Shown here: positions 36,997 through 46,208 of the stretch, piece after piece
Layout: the number at the start of each line of letters is the position of its first letter
Numbering within the stretch: position 1 is the first letter of the stretch
Assembly (NCBI GenBank): GCA_964383905.1
Contig: CAYLJO010000001.1
Span: 43,023-107,022, forward strand
DNA from: CAYLJO01 sp964383905
Lineage (GTDB): Bacteria; Acidobacteriota; Blastocatellia; Pyrinomonadales; Pyrinomonadaceae
DNA length: 64,000 bases
Direction of reading: 5' to 3'
The notes under the pieces: model-generated
What the model was told of the DNA's origin: nothing
Databases searched by the model: none
The model's input: the letters and a program-made list of their open reading frames with translations, nothing else
Program-made: the position numbers and the translations under genes

Positions 36997-38106
36997 TCAT
37001 CTCGATTCTCTCGCCGGCACAGTTGTGGAGGGGCGAGACGTGCTCAGCTCATTAACGGCGTCTGCTTCGGCCCCTCTCGCGGCCGTGTGCGCCGAGAGCC
37101 CGCGACGGATGAGGAAGGCGACGCCCGGTGCCGTCCAGAATATCACGCGCGCTTTGCGTATGATAGCGAGCGAGACGCCACTGGTCGTGCCCAGTTGCAA
37201 AACATCTGTGATTAAGCCACTGCCCGCTTCGTCAACCCCGGCGCGCAGCGGCACAAATTTGAATACAACGTTGATGATCCGGTTCACAGACTCCAGTATG
37301 TAAGCCGTCAAAAACGTTGGCGGCACGTCGCTGATAAAGTAAAGCGTGATGTAAACCTCCAGAACACCCGCCAGGTGAAAGCAGAATTCCAGCAGAAGCA
37401 TCAGGAGGCAGCGGGCGCGGTGGCGTGAGTAGAAAGTGTAGACGCTGTCCTCAACAGCGCTCGTGCTCTCCCACCGCTTCTCAAGCCATCGCCGGCCGAT
37501 GCCCCGTTGGTGCAGCCGGTTAAGCATACCGCTCAAAAACTTCACCCGGAGCCGGACAATCGCAAAACCGGTTAAAACGATTGCCACGATTATCGCCAGC
37601 GCGACGAAGCTGCTGACGCGTAGCGCCTTTGGTAAAGGAAACCTTAGGAGCAGTGCCGCCGTACCGGAAAAGATAAAGACCGCCACCGACAGCCCGTAGA
37701 AAAGGTTCTGCGTGGCGACTGCCGTCGCAGCAACCACCAGTGGGACGTGGTCGCGCACGAAGACAGCCTTGGTCGGCTCACTGGCAACGATGCCGAGCGG
37801 CATCAGATTGCCCATCGCGTCGCCCGTCACATAAGCTTTGAAAGCGTCGCGGAACCTGAGCCGGTACGGCGCTTCGAAACAGAGCGTCCAGGCGAGCGTG
37901 CGAGCGATGTAGCGGAGGCTGGAGACGCCGAGCACCAGCAAAAACCCCGCGCCGAGTCGCCGGATATCGTGAAGAATATCCGTGACGCCTGCCCTCTTGA
38001 CAAAATAAGCAAAGAGCAGAAGGCCGATGACGGCAAAGATGATGCCGAGGGAAGTGAATTTTTTAGGCCTACCCTTTTTACCGGAGCTCGGTTTCATCTC
38101 ACCCAC
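36997..38106 (-). CDS. Lysylphosphatidylglycerol-synthase-like transmembrane protein (flippase-like)
   Basis: 369 residues with about eight transmembrane helices. It resembles the membrane half of MprF-type enzymes and the UPF0104 family: an N-terminal LGIIFAVIGLLLFAYFVKRAG, 'VLGVSSLRYIARTLAWTLCF' and the conserved 'GDAMGNLMPLGIVASEPTKA'. The cytosolic lysyl-transferase domain is absent, so it is more likely a lipid or polyprenyl-sugar flippase than a synthase (family knowledge, not shown here). The GTG at 38106 or the ATG at 38097 can start it. It lies upstream of the chimeric gene on the same strand. Confidence 0.82.
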   Translation of the reverse strand: MGEMKPSSGKKGRPKKFTSLGIIFAVIGLLLFAYFVKRAGVTDILHDIRRLGAGFLLVLGVSSLRYIARTLAWTLCFEAPYRLRFRDAFKAYVTGDAMGNLMPLGIVASEPTKAVFVRDHVPLVVAATAVATQNLFYGLSVAVFIFSGTAALLLRFPLPKALRVSSFVALAIIVAIVLTGFAIVRLRVKFLSGMLNRLHQRGIGRRWLEKRWESTSAVEDSVYTFYSRHRARCLLMLLLEFCFHLAGVLEVYITLYFISDVPPTFLTAYILESVNRIINVVFKFVPLRAGVDEAGSGLITDVLQLGTTSGVSLAIIRKARVIFWTAPGVAFLIRRGLSAHTAARGAEADAVNELSTSRPSTTVPARESR

Positions 38107-38171
38107 TTTCGGCCAACAGCTGCTTACACTCCATCAATGGATTGATGGATCATAAGGCCAAGATACGGCAC

Positions 38172-38260
38172 AAGTAAGGCAAAAGTAAAAAGTGAAAAGG
38201 CAAAAATGGCGGGTTTCCGCCTGACCTTTTTCCTTTCGGCTTTTTGCTTTTGCCTTTTAC
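38172..38260. repeat. Intergenic A/G-word inverted repeat
   Basis: AAGGCAAAAGTAAAAAG and GAAAAGGCAAAAA words on the left; CTTTTTGCTTTTGCCTTTTAC on the right form a long hairpin. It runs into the false N-terminal extension of the acyl-CoA dehydrogenase frame. Confidence 0.6.
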
Positions 38261-38325
38261 CGATCGCGTTGATTATGATGGGGTGTTCAGGCATCAGTCA
38301 GCGATTCTCCACGAGGCAGGTTCAA

Positions 38326-39516
38326 ATGAGTCAAACAGCAGTTGAGCAGACCGCCCGCCCGCTCACGGCGCCTTCCGAAGAGGAAGAGATGTTTCGCGCC
38401 AGCGTGCGCGAATTTGCCGAAGGCGAGCTAAGCCCACGCGTCGAGGAGATGGACGAGCGAGGTAAGCTTGACCCGGCGCTCATTAAGCAGTGCTTCGACC
38501 TCGGGTTGATGGGCATCGAGACGCCTGAAGAGTACGGCGGCGCGGGGGCGTCGTTGTTCACGGCGATTATTGCCGTCGAAGAGCTTTCCCGCGTTGACGC
38601 CTCGGTCGGAGTTTTCGTTGACGTGCAGAATACGCTCGTCAACAATGCTCTGCTTCGTTGGGCTAATGGCGAGCAGAAGAAAAAGTATCTTCCGCAGTTG
38701 GCGGGCGGGCGGGTCGGGGCCTACGCCTTGAGCGAGGCCGGGTCCGGCTCGGATGCCTTTGCCATGGCTACGCGCGCCGTTGAGCGCAATGACCATTATG
38801 TGATTAACGGCCGCAAGCTCTGGATCACGAACGGCAATGAGGCGGAAATCTTCATCCTCTTCGCCAATGCCAATCCGGAGGCCGGCTATCGCGGCATCAC
38901 CGCGTTTATCGTCGAGAAAAGCTTCGAAGGGTTCTCCGTCGGCAGGAAAGAGAACAAACTCGGCATCCGCGCTTCTTCGACCACGGAGTTAATTCTGGAA
39001 GACTGCCGCGTGCCGAAAGAGAACGTACTGGGTGAGGTCGGCCGCGGCTACAAAGTCTCAATTGAGACTTTGAACGAAGGGCGCATCGGGATCGGCGCGC
39101 AGATGATCGGGATTGCGCGCGGCGCGCTCGAAGCGGCGCTCCGTTACACGTCTGAGCGCCAGCAGTTCGGCAAATCGATCAACGAGTTTCAGGGCGTGCA
39201 ATTTCAACTCGCCGATATGGCGACGGAACTTGAGGCCGCGCGCCTGATGGTCTACAACGCCGCGCGCCTCAAGGACGTGGGCCGCCCCTTCGTCAAGGAA
39301 GCGGCCATGGCCAAACTCTTTTCGTCACGGGTCGCCGAGCGGGTCTCATCAAAGGCCATCGAACTCTACGGCGGCTACGGCTTCGTCAAAGATTATCCGG
39401 TGGAGAAATTCTGGCGCGATTCAAAGATCGGCGCAATTTATGAGGGCACCTCAAACATGCAGCTGCAGACGATCGCAAAGCTGATTATCGGAGGCAAAAA
39501 AGTAAGTGATGGATGA
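38326..39516 (+). CDS. Acyl-CoA dehydrogenase
   Basis: FAD-dependent first step of beta-oxidation or branched-chain acyl-CoA breakdown. 396 residues from the ATG at 38326, which has GAGGCAGG upstream; the frame extends to 38206, but that extension is the translated repeat and only mimics a signal sequence. Family landmarks: [15 protein letters not shown], the ITNGNEA region, the [20 protein letters not shown] block, and the catalytic glutamate in [12 protein letters not shown], as in short/medium-chain and butyryl-type members. The last residues and stop codon fall inside the left arm of the hairpin at 39504-39577. A TPR gene and an E1 dehydrogenase follow on the same strand, fitting branched-chain catabolism. 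Confidence 0.94.
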   Translation: MSQTAVEQTARPLTAPSEEEEMFRASVREFAEGELSPRVEEMDERGKLDPALIKQCFDLGLMGIETPEEYGGAGASLFTAIIAVEELSRVDASVGVFVDVQNTLVNNALLRWANGEQKKKYLPQLAGGRVGAYALSEAGSGSDAFAMATRAVERNDHYVINGRKLWITNGNEAEIFILFANANPEAGYRGITAFIVEKSFEGFSVGRKENKLGIRASSTTELILEDCRVPKENVLGEVGRGYKVSIETLNEGRIGIGAQMIGIARGALEAALRYTSERQQFGKSINEFQGVQFQLADMATELEAARLMVYNAARLKDVGRPFVKEAAMAKLFSSRVAERVSSKAIELYGGYGFVKDYPVEKFWRDSKIGAIYEGTSNMQLQTIAKLIIGGKKVSDG

Positions 39517-39577
39517 TGAGTTAAAGCAGAATAGCTTGGTCCTTAATTCCGCATTCTGCACTCATCATCCATCACTT
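39504..39577. repeat. Intergenic word-repeat hairpin overlapping a stop codon
   Basis: A perfect 17-bp stem AAGTGATGGATGATGAG/CTCATCATCCATCACTT, extended inside by GCAGAAT/ATTCTGC. The acyl-CoA dehydrogenase stop at 39514-39516 is within the left arm. Probably a terminator or mRNA-stability hairpin. Confidence 0.65.
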
Positions 39578-39584
39578 CATTAAC

Positions 39585-39905
39585 ATGGCCACATCACGCA
39601 TTGAGACATTTAAACAGCTGCTGGAAGCCGATCCCGAAAACACGATGGTGCGTTTCGGGCTGGCGAACGAGTATTTGAAAGCGGGGCGCTATGAAGAAGC
39701 GATCGCCGCGTTAAATGATTATCTCGGCCGCGCCGATGATGAAGGGGCGGCTTTCGGGATGCTCGCCCGCGCGTATGAGAAGGTCGGCAAGCTTGACGAA
39801 GCCCGCTCCGCCTACCTGCGGGGCATCGAAGTGGCCAGGGCGCACGGCCACCCGTCGATGGCGGAAGATTATCGTATGACGCTCGAGACCGACTACGAAG
39901 GTTAG
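39585..39905 (+). CDS. Small TPR protein
   Basis: 106 residues of tetratricopeptide repeats: about 2.5 units (NTMVRFGLANEYLKAGRYEE, then EGAAFGMLARAYEKVGKLDE, then a partial third). There is no signal peptide, so it is cytoplasmic. It lies 36 bases before the E1 dehydrogenase gene and is probably co-transcribed with it. A scaffold or binding partner role is typical of such proteins; the partner is unknown. Confidence 0.85.
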   Translation: MATSRIETFKQLLEADPENTMVRFGLANEYLKAGRYEEAIAALNDYLGRADDEGAAFGMLARAYEKVGKLDEARSAYLRGIEVARAHGHPSMAEDYRMTLETDYEG

Positions 39906-39941
39906 AGGCAGGATACTCCACAAGCAGGAGATGAAAAGGTA

Positions 39942-42059
39942 ATGGCGACCGAACTAAAGGCCCGCGAATACAAGGGCATTGACCGCGATCAAATGATCTC
40001 GATCTATCGCACGATGTATTTGTCGCGCCGGCTCGACGATAAGGAGATCCAATTGAAGAGCCAGAACAGAGTCTTTTTTCAGATCAGCGGCGCCGGGCAC
40101 GAAGCAGTGCTGGTCGCGGCGGCGCTGGCGCTGAAGCCTGCTTACGACTGGTTCTACCCGTACTACCGCGACCGCGCCCTCTGCCTGCAGCTGGGTATGA
40201 CGCCGCTCGAACAACTTCTCTCGTCGGTCGGGGCCGCAGATGACCCGAACTCCCACGGCCGCCAGATGCCTTCCCACTGGGGCCACAAAGGCCTCAATAT
40301 CGTCTCGCAATCTTCGGCGACAGGCTCGCAGCTGTTGCACGCGGTCGGTAGCGCCGAAGCGGTCTACCGCTTCACGCTCATCAAAGAGCTCAAAGATCGC
40401 GTCCAGAACTTTCACGACGATGAAGTGGTCTACGTTTCTGTCGGCGACGGCGCGACGAGCGAGGGCGAGTTCTGGGAGGCGTTGAACACGGCCTCCAACC
40501 TGCGGCTGCCGGTTCTTTTTCTGGTCGAAGACAACGGCTACGCGATCAGCGTGCCTGTCGAAGTGCAGACCGCAGGGGGCGACATCTCCCGTCTCGTGTC
40601 CGGGTTTCCTGATCTATACGTCGAGAAGTGCGACGGCACAGACGTTGTCGAATCAATCCAAACACTGCGCCGGGCCGTTCAGTACTGTCGTGAGCGCAAA
40701 GGGCCGGCACTGGTCCACGCGAAGGTCATACGCCCGTATTCCCACTCGCTCTCTGACGATGAAAGGCTTTATCGCCCCGACGAGGAGAGGACTTCCGAGG
40801 CCGAGCGTGATCCTATCAAACGCTTCGGCGCGTTGCTCGTCGAGGAGGGTATCGTCACACAGGAAGAGCTGCAGGAGGTCAAGGATGGCGTGGAGCGGGA
40901 AGTTGCGAAAGCGACTGACCTCGCGCTCAGCAGCCCCCCACCCGCCCCGGAAACGGCGACACAGTTTGTCTACTCGCCCGACGTCGATCCGACTTCCGAA
41001 GACTTCGATACGGAGGAGGGGGCTGAGCTTTCCGGCAACAGGGGCACGATGGTTGACCTGATTAATCGCTGCCTGCACACGGAGATGGCTCGTGATCCGC
41101 GCATCGTCGTCTTCGGCGAAGACGTAGCCGACTGTTCCCGCGAGCAGTACCTCAGCCGGGTGAAAGGAAAGGGCGGGGTTTTCAAAGTCACCGCGAATTT
41201 GCAGCGCCGTTTCGGCGGCGCGCGTGTCTTTAACTCGCCCCTCGCCGAGGCTAACGTCGTCGGTCGTGCGATCGGCATGACCGTGCGTGGGCTCAAGCCG
41301 GTTGTCGAGATACAGTTCTTTGATTACATCTGGCCCGCCTATCACCAGATACGTAGTGAGCTGGCATTGATGCGCTGGCGCTCCGGTAATGAGTGGAAGG
41401 CGCCTGTCGTCATACGCGTTCCCATCGGCGGCTATCTGAAGGGCGGCGCCGTCTATCACTCACAGTCCGGTGTCACAGTCTTCACTCACATTCCGGGCCT
41501 GCGCGTCGTCTTCCCCGCGACTGCGCTCGACGCCAACGGCCTGTTGCGGACGGCGATTCGTGCCGACGACCCGGTCCTCTTTCTCGAACACAAGCATCTC
41601 TACCGCCAGGCCTACAATAAATCGCAGTACCCGCCCGACGACTTTATGATCCCCTTCGGGAAAGCGAAAAAGGTCCGCGAGGGCACCGACCTTTCAATCA
41701 TTACCTACGGCGCGCTGGTCCAGCGTTCACTGGTGGCCGCCAAGCAGGCCGAGCGACAGGACATCAGCGTCGAAGTGATAGACCTCCGCACGCTCGCCCC
41801 CTACGACTGGGATGCAATCGCCGAGACGGTAAAGAAGACCGGCAAGGTCATTGTTGCGCATGAGGACTCGCTCTCCTTCGGTTACGGTGCGGAAATTGCC
41901 GCGCGCATCTCCGGTGAGCTCTTCGAATACCTTGACGCGCCCGTCCGCCGGGTTGCTGCGCTCGACACTTTTGTGGCCTACGCCCCACAACTGGAGGACG
42001 CGATACTCCCACAGGCCGCCGATGTGGCGCGGGCGATCACAGAGCTATACAGCTATTAA
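39942..42059 (+). CDS. 2-oxoacid dehydrogenase E1, alpha and beta subunits fused
   Basis: 705 residues. Residues about 1-350 are the alpha part with the thiamine-diphosphate motif ([20 protein letters not shown] then [13 protein letters not shown]) and the substrate-side region [10 protein letters not shown]. Residues about 365-705 are the beta part ([27 protein letters not shown], the [16 protein letters not shown] region, [16 protein letters not shown]). Fusion of the two is known in Bacteroidetes and Acidobacteria-type E1 proteins. The probable substrate class is branched-chain 2-oxoacids or pyruvate; I cannot decide. E2 and E3 genes are not in the window. The acyl-CoA dehydrogenase upstream supports a role in branched-chain amino acid breakdown. 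Confidence 0.93.
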   Translation: MATELKAREYKGIDRDQMISIYRTMYLSRRLDDKEIQLKSQNRVFFQISGAGHEAVLVAAALALKPAYDWFYPYYRDRALCLQLGMTPLEQLLSSVGAADDPNSHGRQMPSHWGHKGLNIVSQSSATGSQLLHAVGSAEAVYRFTLIKELKDRVQNFHDDEVVYVSVGDGATSEGEFWEALNTASNLRLPVLFLVEDNGYAISVPVEVQTAGGDISRLVSGFPDLYVEKCDGTDVVESIQTLRRAVQYCRERKGPALVHAKVIRPYSHSLSDDERLYRPDEERTSEAERDPIKRFGALLVEEGIVTQEELQEVKDGVEREVAKATDLALSSPPPAPETATQFVYSPDVDPTSEDFDTEEGAELSGNRGTMVDLINRCLHTEMARDPRIVVFGEDVADCSREQYLSRVKGKGGVFKVTANLQRRFGGARVFNSPLAEANVVGRAIGMTVRGLKPVVEIQFFDYIWPAYHQIRSELALMRWRSGNEWKAPVVIRVPIGGYLKGGAVYHSQSGVTVFTHIPGLRVVFPATALDANGLLRTAIRADDPVLFLEHKHLYRQAYNKSQYPPDDFMIPFGKAKKVREGTDLSIITYGALVQRSLVAAKQAERQDISVEVIDLRTLAPYDWDAIAETVKKTGKVIVAHEDSLSFGYGAEIAARISGELFEYLDAPVRRVAALDTFVAYAPQLEDAILPQAADVARAITELYSY

Positions 42060-42129
42060 CCTTGCCGGTAAATCCAGAGCCGAAACTTGTTCTCTACCGC
42101 ATTGCCGCTCAAGGAGCAGTGACGTTTGA

Positions 42130-42179
42130 AACCGGAAGGCTTCGGCGATAATTACAATTATCGCCGAAGCCTTCCGGTT
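42130..42179. terminator. 24-bp perfect hairpin between convergent genes
   Basis: AACCGGAAGGCTTCGGCGAT continues to a perfect 24-bp stem with a two-base centre (AC). It lies between the converging E1 dehydrogenase and M48 protease genes. With no U-tract it is not a canonical intrinsic terminator, but its position fits a bidirectional transcription block. Confidence 0.6.
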
Positions 42180-42208
42180 AAATCATACCGGGCGCGCCGC
42201 GCCCGTTC

Positions 42209-42916
42209 CTACCGTTTCAGGGCGCTCGCAAGCAACGTAATCGTTTCCAGCCGAGTTTGGAGGGCCGGGTGGGTATCGGTGCCGTCGCCTTTCCAGGCGA
42301 CGGCGTAAGGGCTGCGCGTCAACTTTTTGAGAATACTCTTAAAGGCGGATGGATCGATTTTTAACTCACGCAGCGCCGCCACAGCAAATGCGTCACACAT
42401 CAATTCCGCGCGCCGAAGCATTTGATAATCACCTTGCTCGCGCGCCTTGAGCGCGAGCGTGTTGACATACTCATGGGCCAGTTCGTGCGCTGTGATGGCC
42501 TGCAACTCTTTATCACGAGCCGACCGGAGCATCCCGGTCGAATAAAAAATCGCCGTGCCGCCGATGCAAATAGCATTTGGCGCGGGCGACTCGAAGATGA
42601 CTATCTCAATTGACTCGCGGCCGTAGAGCTTGAGCACGGGGAAGATGCGCGCGAGTGCCTTACGCACTTCTTCCTTATCGGTCGATATTTTGAGGTCACC
42701 CTGCCGGATGTTTGTTTCGATGATCAAACTCCGGAATTTTTTTTGGTAGACGGGGGTCTTGTACTGCTCGAACTCTCTTCTCAGCTCGGCGAAAGACTTT
42801 CCCCGGAACGCGCTGATCACGCCCCGAGAGTCAGTCTCGTCTTTCAACGCTTGCGCGTGCGCGCCCGTACTAAGAAGGAGGAGGGCAATAAGGGGGGTAA
42901 TATTTATGCGGCGCAT
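42209..42916 (-). CDS. Exported M48-like zinc metallopeptidase
   Basis: 235 residues. The signal peptide covers residues 1-21 (ALLLLSTGAHAQA). The zinc motif is HELAHE at 144-149 (HExxH), and the third ligand is probably E171 in AELMCDAFA, as in M48-family peptidases. It lacks the transmembrane segments of HtpX, so it resembles the secreted BepA/LoiP-like group. A function in envelope protein quality control is plausible by family. It stands alone, convergent with the E1 gene. Confidence 0.83.
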   Translation of the reverse strand: MRRINITPLIALLLLSTGAHAQALKDETDSRGVISAFRGKSFAELRREFEQYKTPVYQKKFRSLIIETNIRQGDLKISTDKEEVRKALARIFPVLKLYGRESIEIVIFESPAPNAICIGGTAIFYSTGMLRSARDKELQAITAHELAHEYVNTLALKAREQGDYQMLRRAELMCDAFAVAALRELKIDPSAFKSILKKLTRSPYAVAWKGDGTDTHPALQTRLETITLLASALKR

Positions 42917-43423
42917 GTTGGGGGAGCCTCATCAATATCAATATCAGTAGGTGCATTCGGCCGACAACCATTACAGGGTCGCTGCCGTAAACTTTTGAGT
43001 GGTACTTTAATCCGATCAGAAGGCAGAGCCTTAGGCAGGCTGCTCGACTTTGCGGAATGGGCGGGAGGGCTTACCCGCCTTGTCAATTCAGAGACGGTGG
43101 GAGCCGTCATTCGCTACTATACTTCGTTTCGGTTATGAACTCAATAAATTTAGCGCTGAAAGCGGCTTGAAACATCGTGCTATAACTGAAACGACCGCCT
43201 GGGACTGGTCATCTCTCAACATAAAGACGTTGTTTTGCCCGCCCTTTGCACTGTTAAATTTTGCGCCACTTCCAGACTTTGATATAATGTTATCAAAGCC
43301 CCCGGCACTGCGTTGCGTCCACCGCACGCATGCTATTAGGCGCAGAGGCCAACAGAGGAAGCGGTAAGATGCGATACACGATGTATTACATTGCTACACC
43401 GCAGGCTTGCTGCGCTTCTTAAG
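42917..43423. other. Intergenic region with no supported gene
   Basis: About 500 bases. Open frames around 43050-43367 lack a ribosome site and any familiar motif. A TATAAT at 43283-43288 with TTGCGC 16 bases upstream could be a distal promoter, but it would leave a leader of about 250 bases. Nothing else stands out. Confidence 0.4.
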
Positions 43424-43444
43424 TTACTGTAATTAATACAGTAA
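43424..43444. promoter_or_regulatory. Palindrome TTACTGTA-N5-TACAGTAA, candidate operator
   Basis: Perfect 8-bp arms with a five-base centre, 26 bases before the -35 box of the promoter at 43470-43497. The symmetry and position suit a dimeric regulator. Not seen elsewhere in the window. Confidence 0.45.
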
Positions 43445-43469
43445 TCTCCCTCTTTAAGTGGCACAATTG

Positions 43470-43497
43470 TTGCGACTTATTTCTTGCTTACTATATA
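43470..43497 (+). promoter_or_regulatory. Candidate sigma-70 promoter for the duplicated-module secreted protein
   Basis: TTGCGA at 43470-43475, a 16-base spacer and TATATA at 43492-43497. Transcription would start near 43504, giving a leader of about 44 bases that includes the GGAGGAG ribosome site. Confidence 0.5.
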
Positions 43498-43547
43498 AGC
43501 AACTCCCCCCACAGCGGATAAATCCTATATCTTGGAGGAGAATACCC

Positions 43548-44507
43548 ATGAGTAAACGTTTACTGAGCATTGCGGGAGCGGTCGTCCTCTCGTTTGCTGC
43601 GGCAGGTCTTGCTCTCGCGCAAGACACGACAACGACGACGACGAGCACGGTGACACAGACTGTCCAAAACCCGGACGGAAGCTATACCGTGATTGAGTAT
43701 CCGGCGGGCAAACAGGTCATCGTGGATCTTACGCCGACCACGGTAATTCCGGGCGCCAAAGGCACGGCGACTGTCATACGCAGTGGTAACACCTCAAAGA
43801 TTAACTTGAACCTTTCAGGTCTTACCGGCGACACAACCAGCTTCAACCTTTATGCAGTTGACCCGACGGGCGCGGTGACATCGCTCGGGCCAATTAATGT
43901 GACAAATGGCACTGCCACGCAGACTTTCACGACACCTCTCAGCAAGTTCATGCTCGTGTTATCACCAAAGAGTGATTTGACGAGCATCACGCCTGACACG
44001 CCAATCGTGTTGAGGAGCGCGGTGCCAAGCGGGTTTGCCGTTGTGCCGTATGCAGCGGGCAGGCCAAAGACCGATGCGATCCATGCCAACGCGACGACCA
44101 CGGCTGCGCCGACGCCGGCATACAACGTGCCGATGCTGAACGTTCCCACATTCAAGATGAATGCGTGGAACAGGGTAATGGTCAATTTCTCCGGACAGCT
44201 GGCGGGATCACGGGCGACGATCCTCGTCAGACCGCGCAGGGACCAGACGACAGAGGTCCATGCGAACTTCCACGACTTGATGAGGGCACCGCTGCCGGCC
44301 GGGACACGCCTGGTACTCTGGGCTGTTGCGCCTGACAATACATATACGAAGCTCGGTCAGGTCATTGCCACCGGAAACCGTAACAAGGCCGACATCCATA
44401 GTGAAACGTCGTTGAAGGATTTCGGGCTCCTCGTGACGGCTGAGCCCAATGCGGACGTGGTCACGCCGAGCGGTCAGATTTACGGTACGACCACGGTTAT
44501 TAGATAA
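43548..44507 (+). CDS. Exported protein with two copies of an RskA-C-like module
   Basis: 319 residues from an ATG with a strong GGAGGAG; the open frame goes back to 43458 but without a ribosome site. The signal peptide is at residues 1-24 (GLALAQ). Then comes a Thr-rich stretch. Two related modules follow: FNLYAVDPTGAVTSLGPINV with LSKFMLVLSPKSD, and LVLWAVAPDNTYTKLGQVIA with LKDFGLLVTAEPNAD. This pattern recalls the C-terminal beta domain of anti-sigma-K factors (RskA), but without the zinc-finger-like N-terminus or a membrane anchor. The product is probably a periplasmic or surface protein of unknown role. A terminator follows at 44562-44601. Confidence 0.75.
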   Translation: MSKRLLSIAGAVVLSFAAAGLALAQDTTTTTTSTVTQTVQNPDGSYTVIEYPAGKQVIVDLTPTTVIPGAKGTATVIRSGNTSKINLNLSGLTGDTTSFNLYAVDPTGAVTSLGPINVTNGTATQTFTTPLSKFMLVLSPKSDLTSITPDTPIVLRSAVPSGFAVVPYAAGRPKTDAIHANATTTAAPTPAYNVPMLNVPTFKMNAWNRVMVNFSGQLAGSRATILVRPRRDQTTEVHANFHDLMRAPLPAGTRLVLWAVAPDNTYTKLGQVIATGNRNKADIHSETSLKDFGLLVTAEPNADVVTPSGQIYGTTTVIR

Positions 44508-44561
44508 ACGGTCACGCGGAGAAATCTGATTCGCGCTGTTAATAGGCGAATCGTAAACAGT

Positions 44562-44601
44562 CAAATACGGGCTGCCTTCTACGGAGGGCAGCCCGTATTT
44601 G
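44562..44601. terminator. Strong hairpin terminator
   Basis: Perfect 15-bp stem CAAATACGGGCTGCC/GGCAGCCCGTATTTG with a 10-base loop, 54 bases after the secreted protein stop. A-rich on one side and T-rich on the other within the stem, as in bidirectional terminators. Confidence 0.7.
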
Positions 44602-44965
44602 CTTTGGGTGCCGCGGCCTTCCTCAAATCCATCGAACCTAAAGCGCGATGCGGCGATCAATGGACGCCGCGCGCCACCAGCGAAAATCCAATTATCTGGC
44701 CCAAAATAAGTGTTCTGCGATAAAAGTATTGATTCCACTGCATATTGATGTGTAATATTGTCATTGGCCGATAAGAAGGCCACCGGAGGCGCGTAGGCGC
44801 GCGTCGCCCGCGAACCTTCGGCTTCCCAATCGAGCAAGCAGTCGACCCCAAGCCGCCGCGCGTGAAACTTCGGCGCTCCCGCACGCCGATTCCCAGCAAT
44901 TAAGGGCTGTCGTCCACAAAATCTCTTCGCCGGACACTCCGGTAGCCCGCCATCAAAACGAACCC
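44602..44965. other. Intergenic region upstream of the serine protease gene
   Basis: About 360 bases without a supported gene. A candidate promoter is TTGATT at 44729-44734, 18 bases, then TAATAT at 44753-44758, which would leave a leader of about 200 bases before the protease ATG. Confidence 0.4.
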
Positions 44966-46111
44966 ATGTTAAAACGCACTCTACTCCACTGCCTGGCGTT
45001 GACGCTGCTTATTGCTGCGGCCGCCAGTGCGACCGCTCAAGAGACACTCCCCGAGATAGTCCGCCGCGTCAAGCCCTCTGTCGTTGCCGTTATCACCTAT
45101 GATGCCAAGGGCAATGCTCTGATGAGTGGCAGCGGATTTTTTATCCGCCCGGGACAAGTGTTGACCAACCTACACGTCCTCCGGGGTGCCCATCACGCTG
45201 ACGTCAGAACGCTTGAAGGTAAAGGGAAGGTCTACTCGGTGGCGGGGATGGCGGGCGTTGATGATGACGCCGACCTCGCGGTGTTGAGGGTCAACATGCC
45301 GCCGGAACGGTCACGCGCGCTCGAGCTCTCCGGCGCCATGCCGGAAGACGGCGAACGGGTTTTCGTCATCGGCAACCCTTTGCGACTAGAAGGCTCCGTC
45401 TCCGACGGCATCGTCTCCGCCGTGCGCGAGGTGCCTAACCTTGGGAAAATAATTCAGATCACGGCGCCCATCTCCCACGGCAACAGCGGCAGCCCTCTCT
45501 TCAATATGAGGGGACAAGTGATCGGTGTGGTCACCATCAAAGTGGTCAACGGCCAGAACATCAATCTGGCGCTCGCCGCGTCGCGCGTCGCACTGCTTCA
45601 GCCCGAAAAGCCTTTGACTTTTAATGACCTGGCCGCCAGAAACAGGGCCGGACAGCAGGGGGAAGCGATTGCCGAGTCGTGGTATCGCAGCGGGCTCGAT
45701 TCGCTCTGGCTGGGCAATTATGAGAATGCGCTCGGCTACTTTGAGAGTGCGGTTAATAAGAATCCGCAGCGCGTCGAAGCGTGGATCCAGGTCGGATACT
45801 GCAAGGTCAAACAAGGCAGGAACAACGAAGCGATCACGGCCTACCGGCGGGCCATACAGCTACGCCCCAACTCGAGTGAGGCGTACAATAAACTCGGCGA
45901 CGCCTATTACTACGCCGGAAGATTCAGCGAGGCCATCGAGGCCTACAAACATGCCGTGCGACTGCAGCCTGATATGGCCGAAGCCTACTACAATCTCAGC
46001 ATTGCCTACATCGAGATCGGCAACCGCGCGGCGGCGATCGCGCAAAGCCGTATGCTCGAGCCGCTCGACGCGAAGCTATACAACAAGCTGCTCAGCGAAA
46101 TCGAAAGATAG
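44966..46111 (+). CDS. Exported trypsin-like serine protease with TPR repeats
   Basis: 381 residues. The signal peptide covers 1-24. The catalytic triad of the HtrA/trypsin fold is complete: H70 (LTNLHVLRG), D103 (DDDADLAVL) and S174 (SHGNSGSPLF). Instead of a PDZ domain, residues about 235-370 are three TPR units (LGYFESAVNKNP, AITAYRRAIQLRP, AIEAYKHAVRLQP), probably for binding partners or substrates. Protease-TPR fusions of this type occur in Acidobacteria and Planctomycetes. Likely periplasmic protein quality control. It converges on the M16 pair. Confidence 0.92.
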   Translation: MLKRTLLHCLALTLLIAAAASATAQETLPEIVRRVKPSVVAVITYDAKGNALMSGSGFFIRPGQVLTNLHVLRGAHHADVRTLEGKGKVYSVAGMAGVDDDADLAVLRVNMPPERSRALELSGAMPEDGERVFVIGNPLRLEGSVSDGIVSAVREVPNLGKIIQITAPISHGNSGSPLFNMRGQVIGVVTIKVVNGQNINLALAASRVALLQPEKPLTFNDLAARNRAGQQGEAIAESWYRSGLDSLWLGNYENALGYFESAVNKNPQRVEAWIQVGYCKVKQGRNNEAITAYRRAIQLRPNSSEAYNKLGDAYYYAGRFSEAIEAYKHAVRLQPDMAEAYYNLSIAYIEIGNRAAAIAQSRMLEPLDAKLYNKLLSEIER

Positions 46112-46208
46112 TACCGAAAGAGGTGAGAGGATAAGCTTCAGCAGGGAGGTATGACGAATTGGCCTCCACTTGCTCCCTTTGCCCCCTTACTTTTGGTCTT
46201 TTCACCTT

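Noticed and set aside
38206..38325. N-terminal extension of the acyl-CoA dehydrogenase that looks like a signal peptide
   Set aside because: The hydrophobic stretch is the translated arm of an intergenic hairpin. The downstream ATG has a ribosome site and matches the family start.
43050..43367. 105-residue frame before the duplicated-module gene
   Set aside because: No ribosome site, atypical composition, and it overlaps promoter-like AT-rich sequence.
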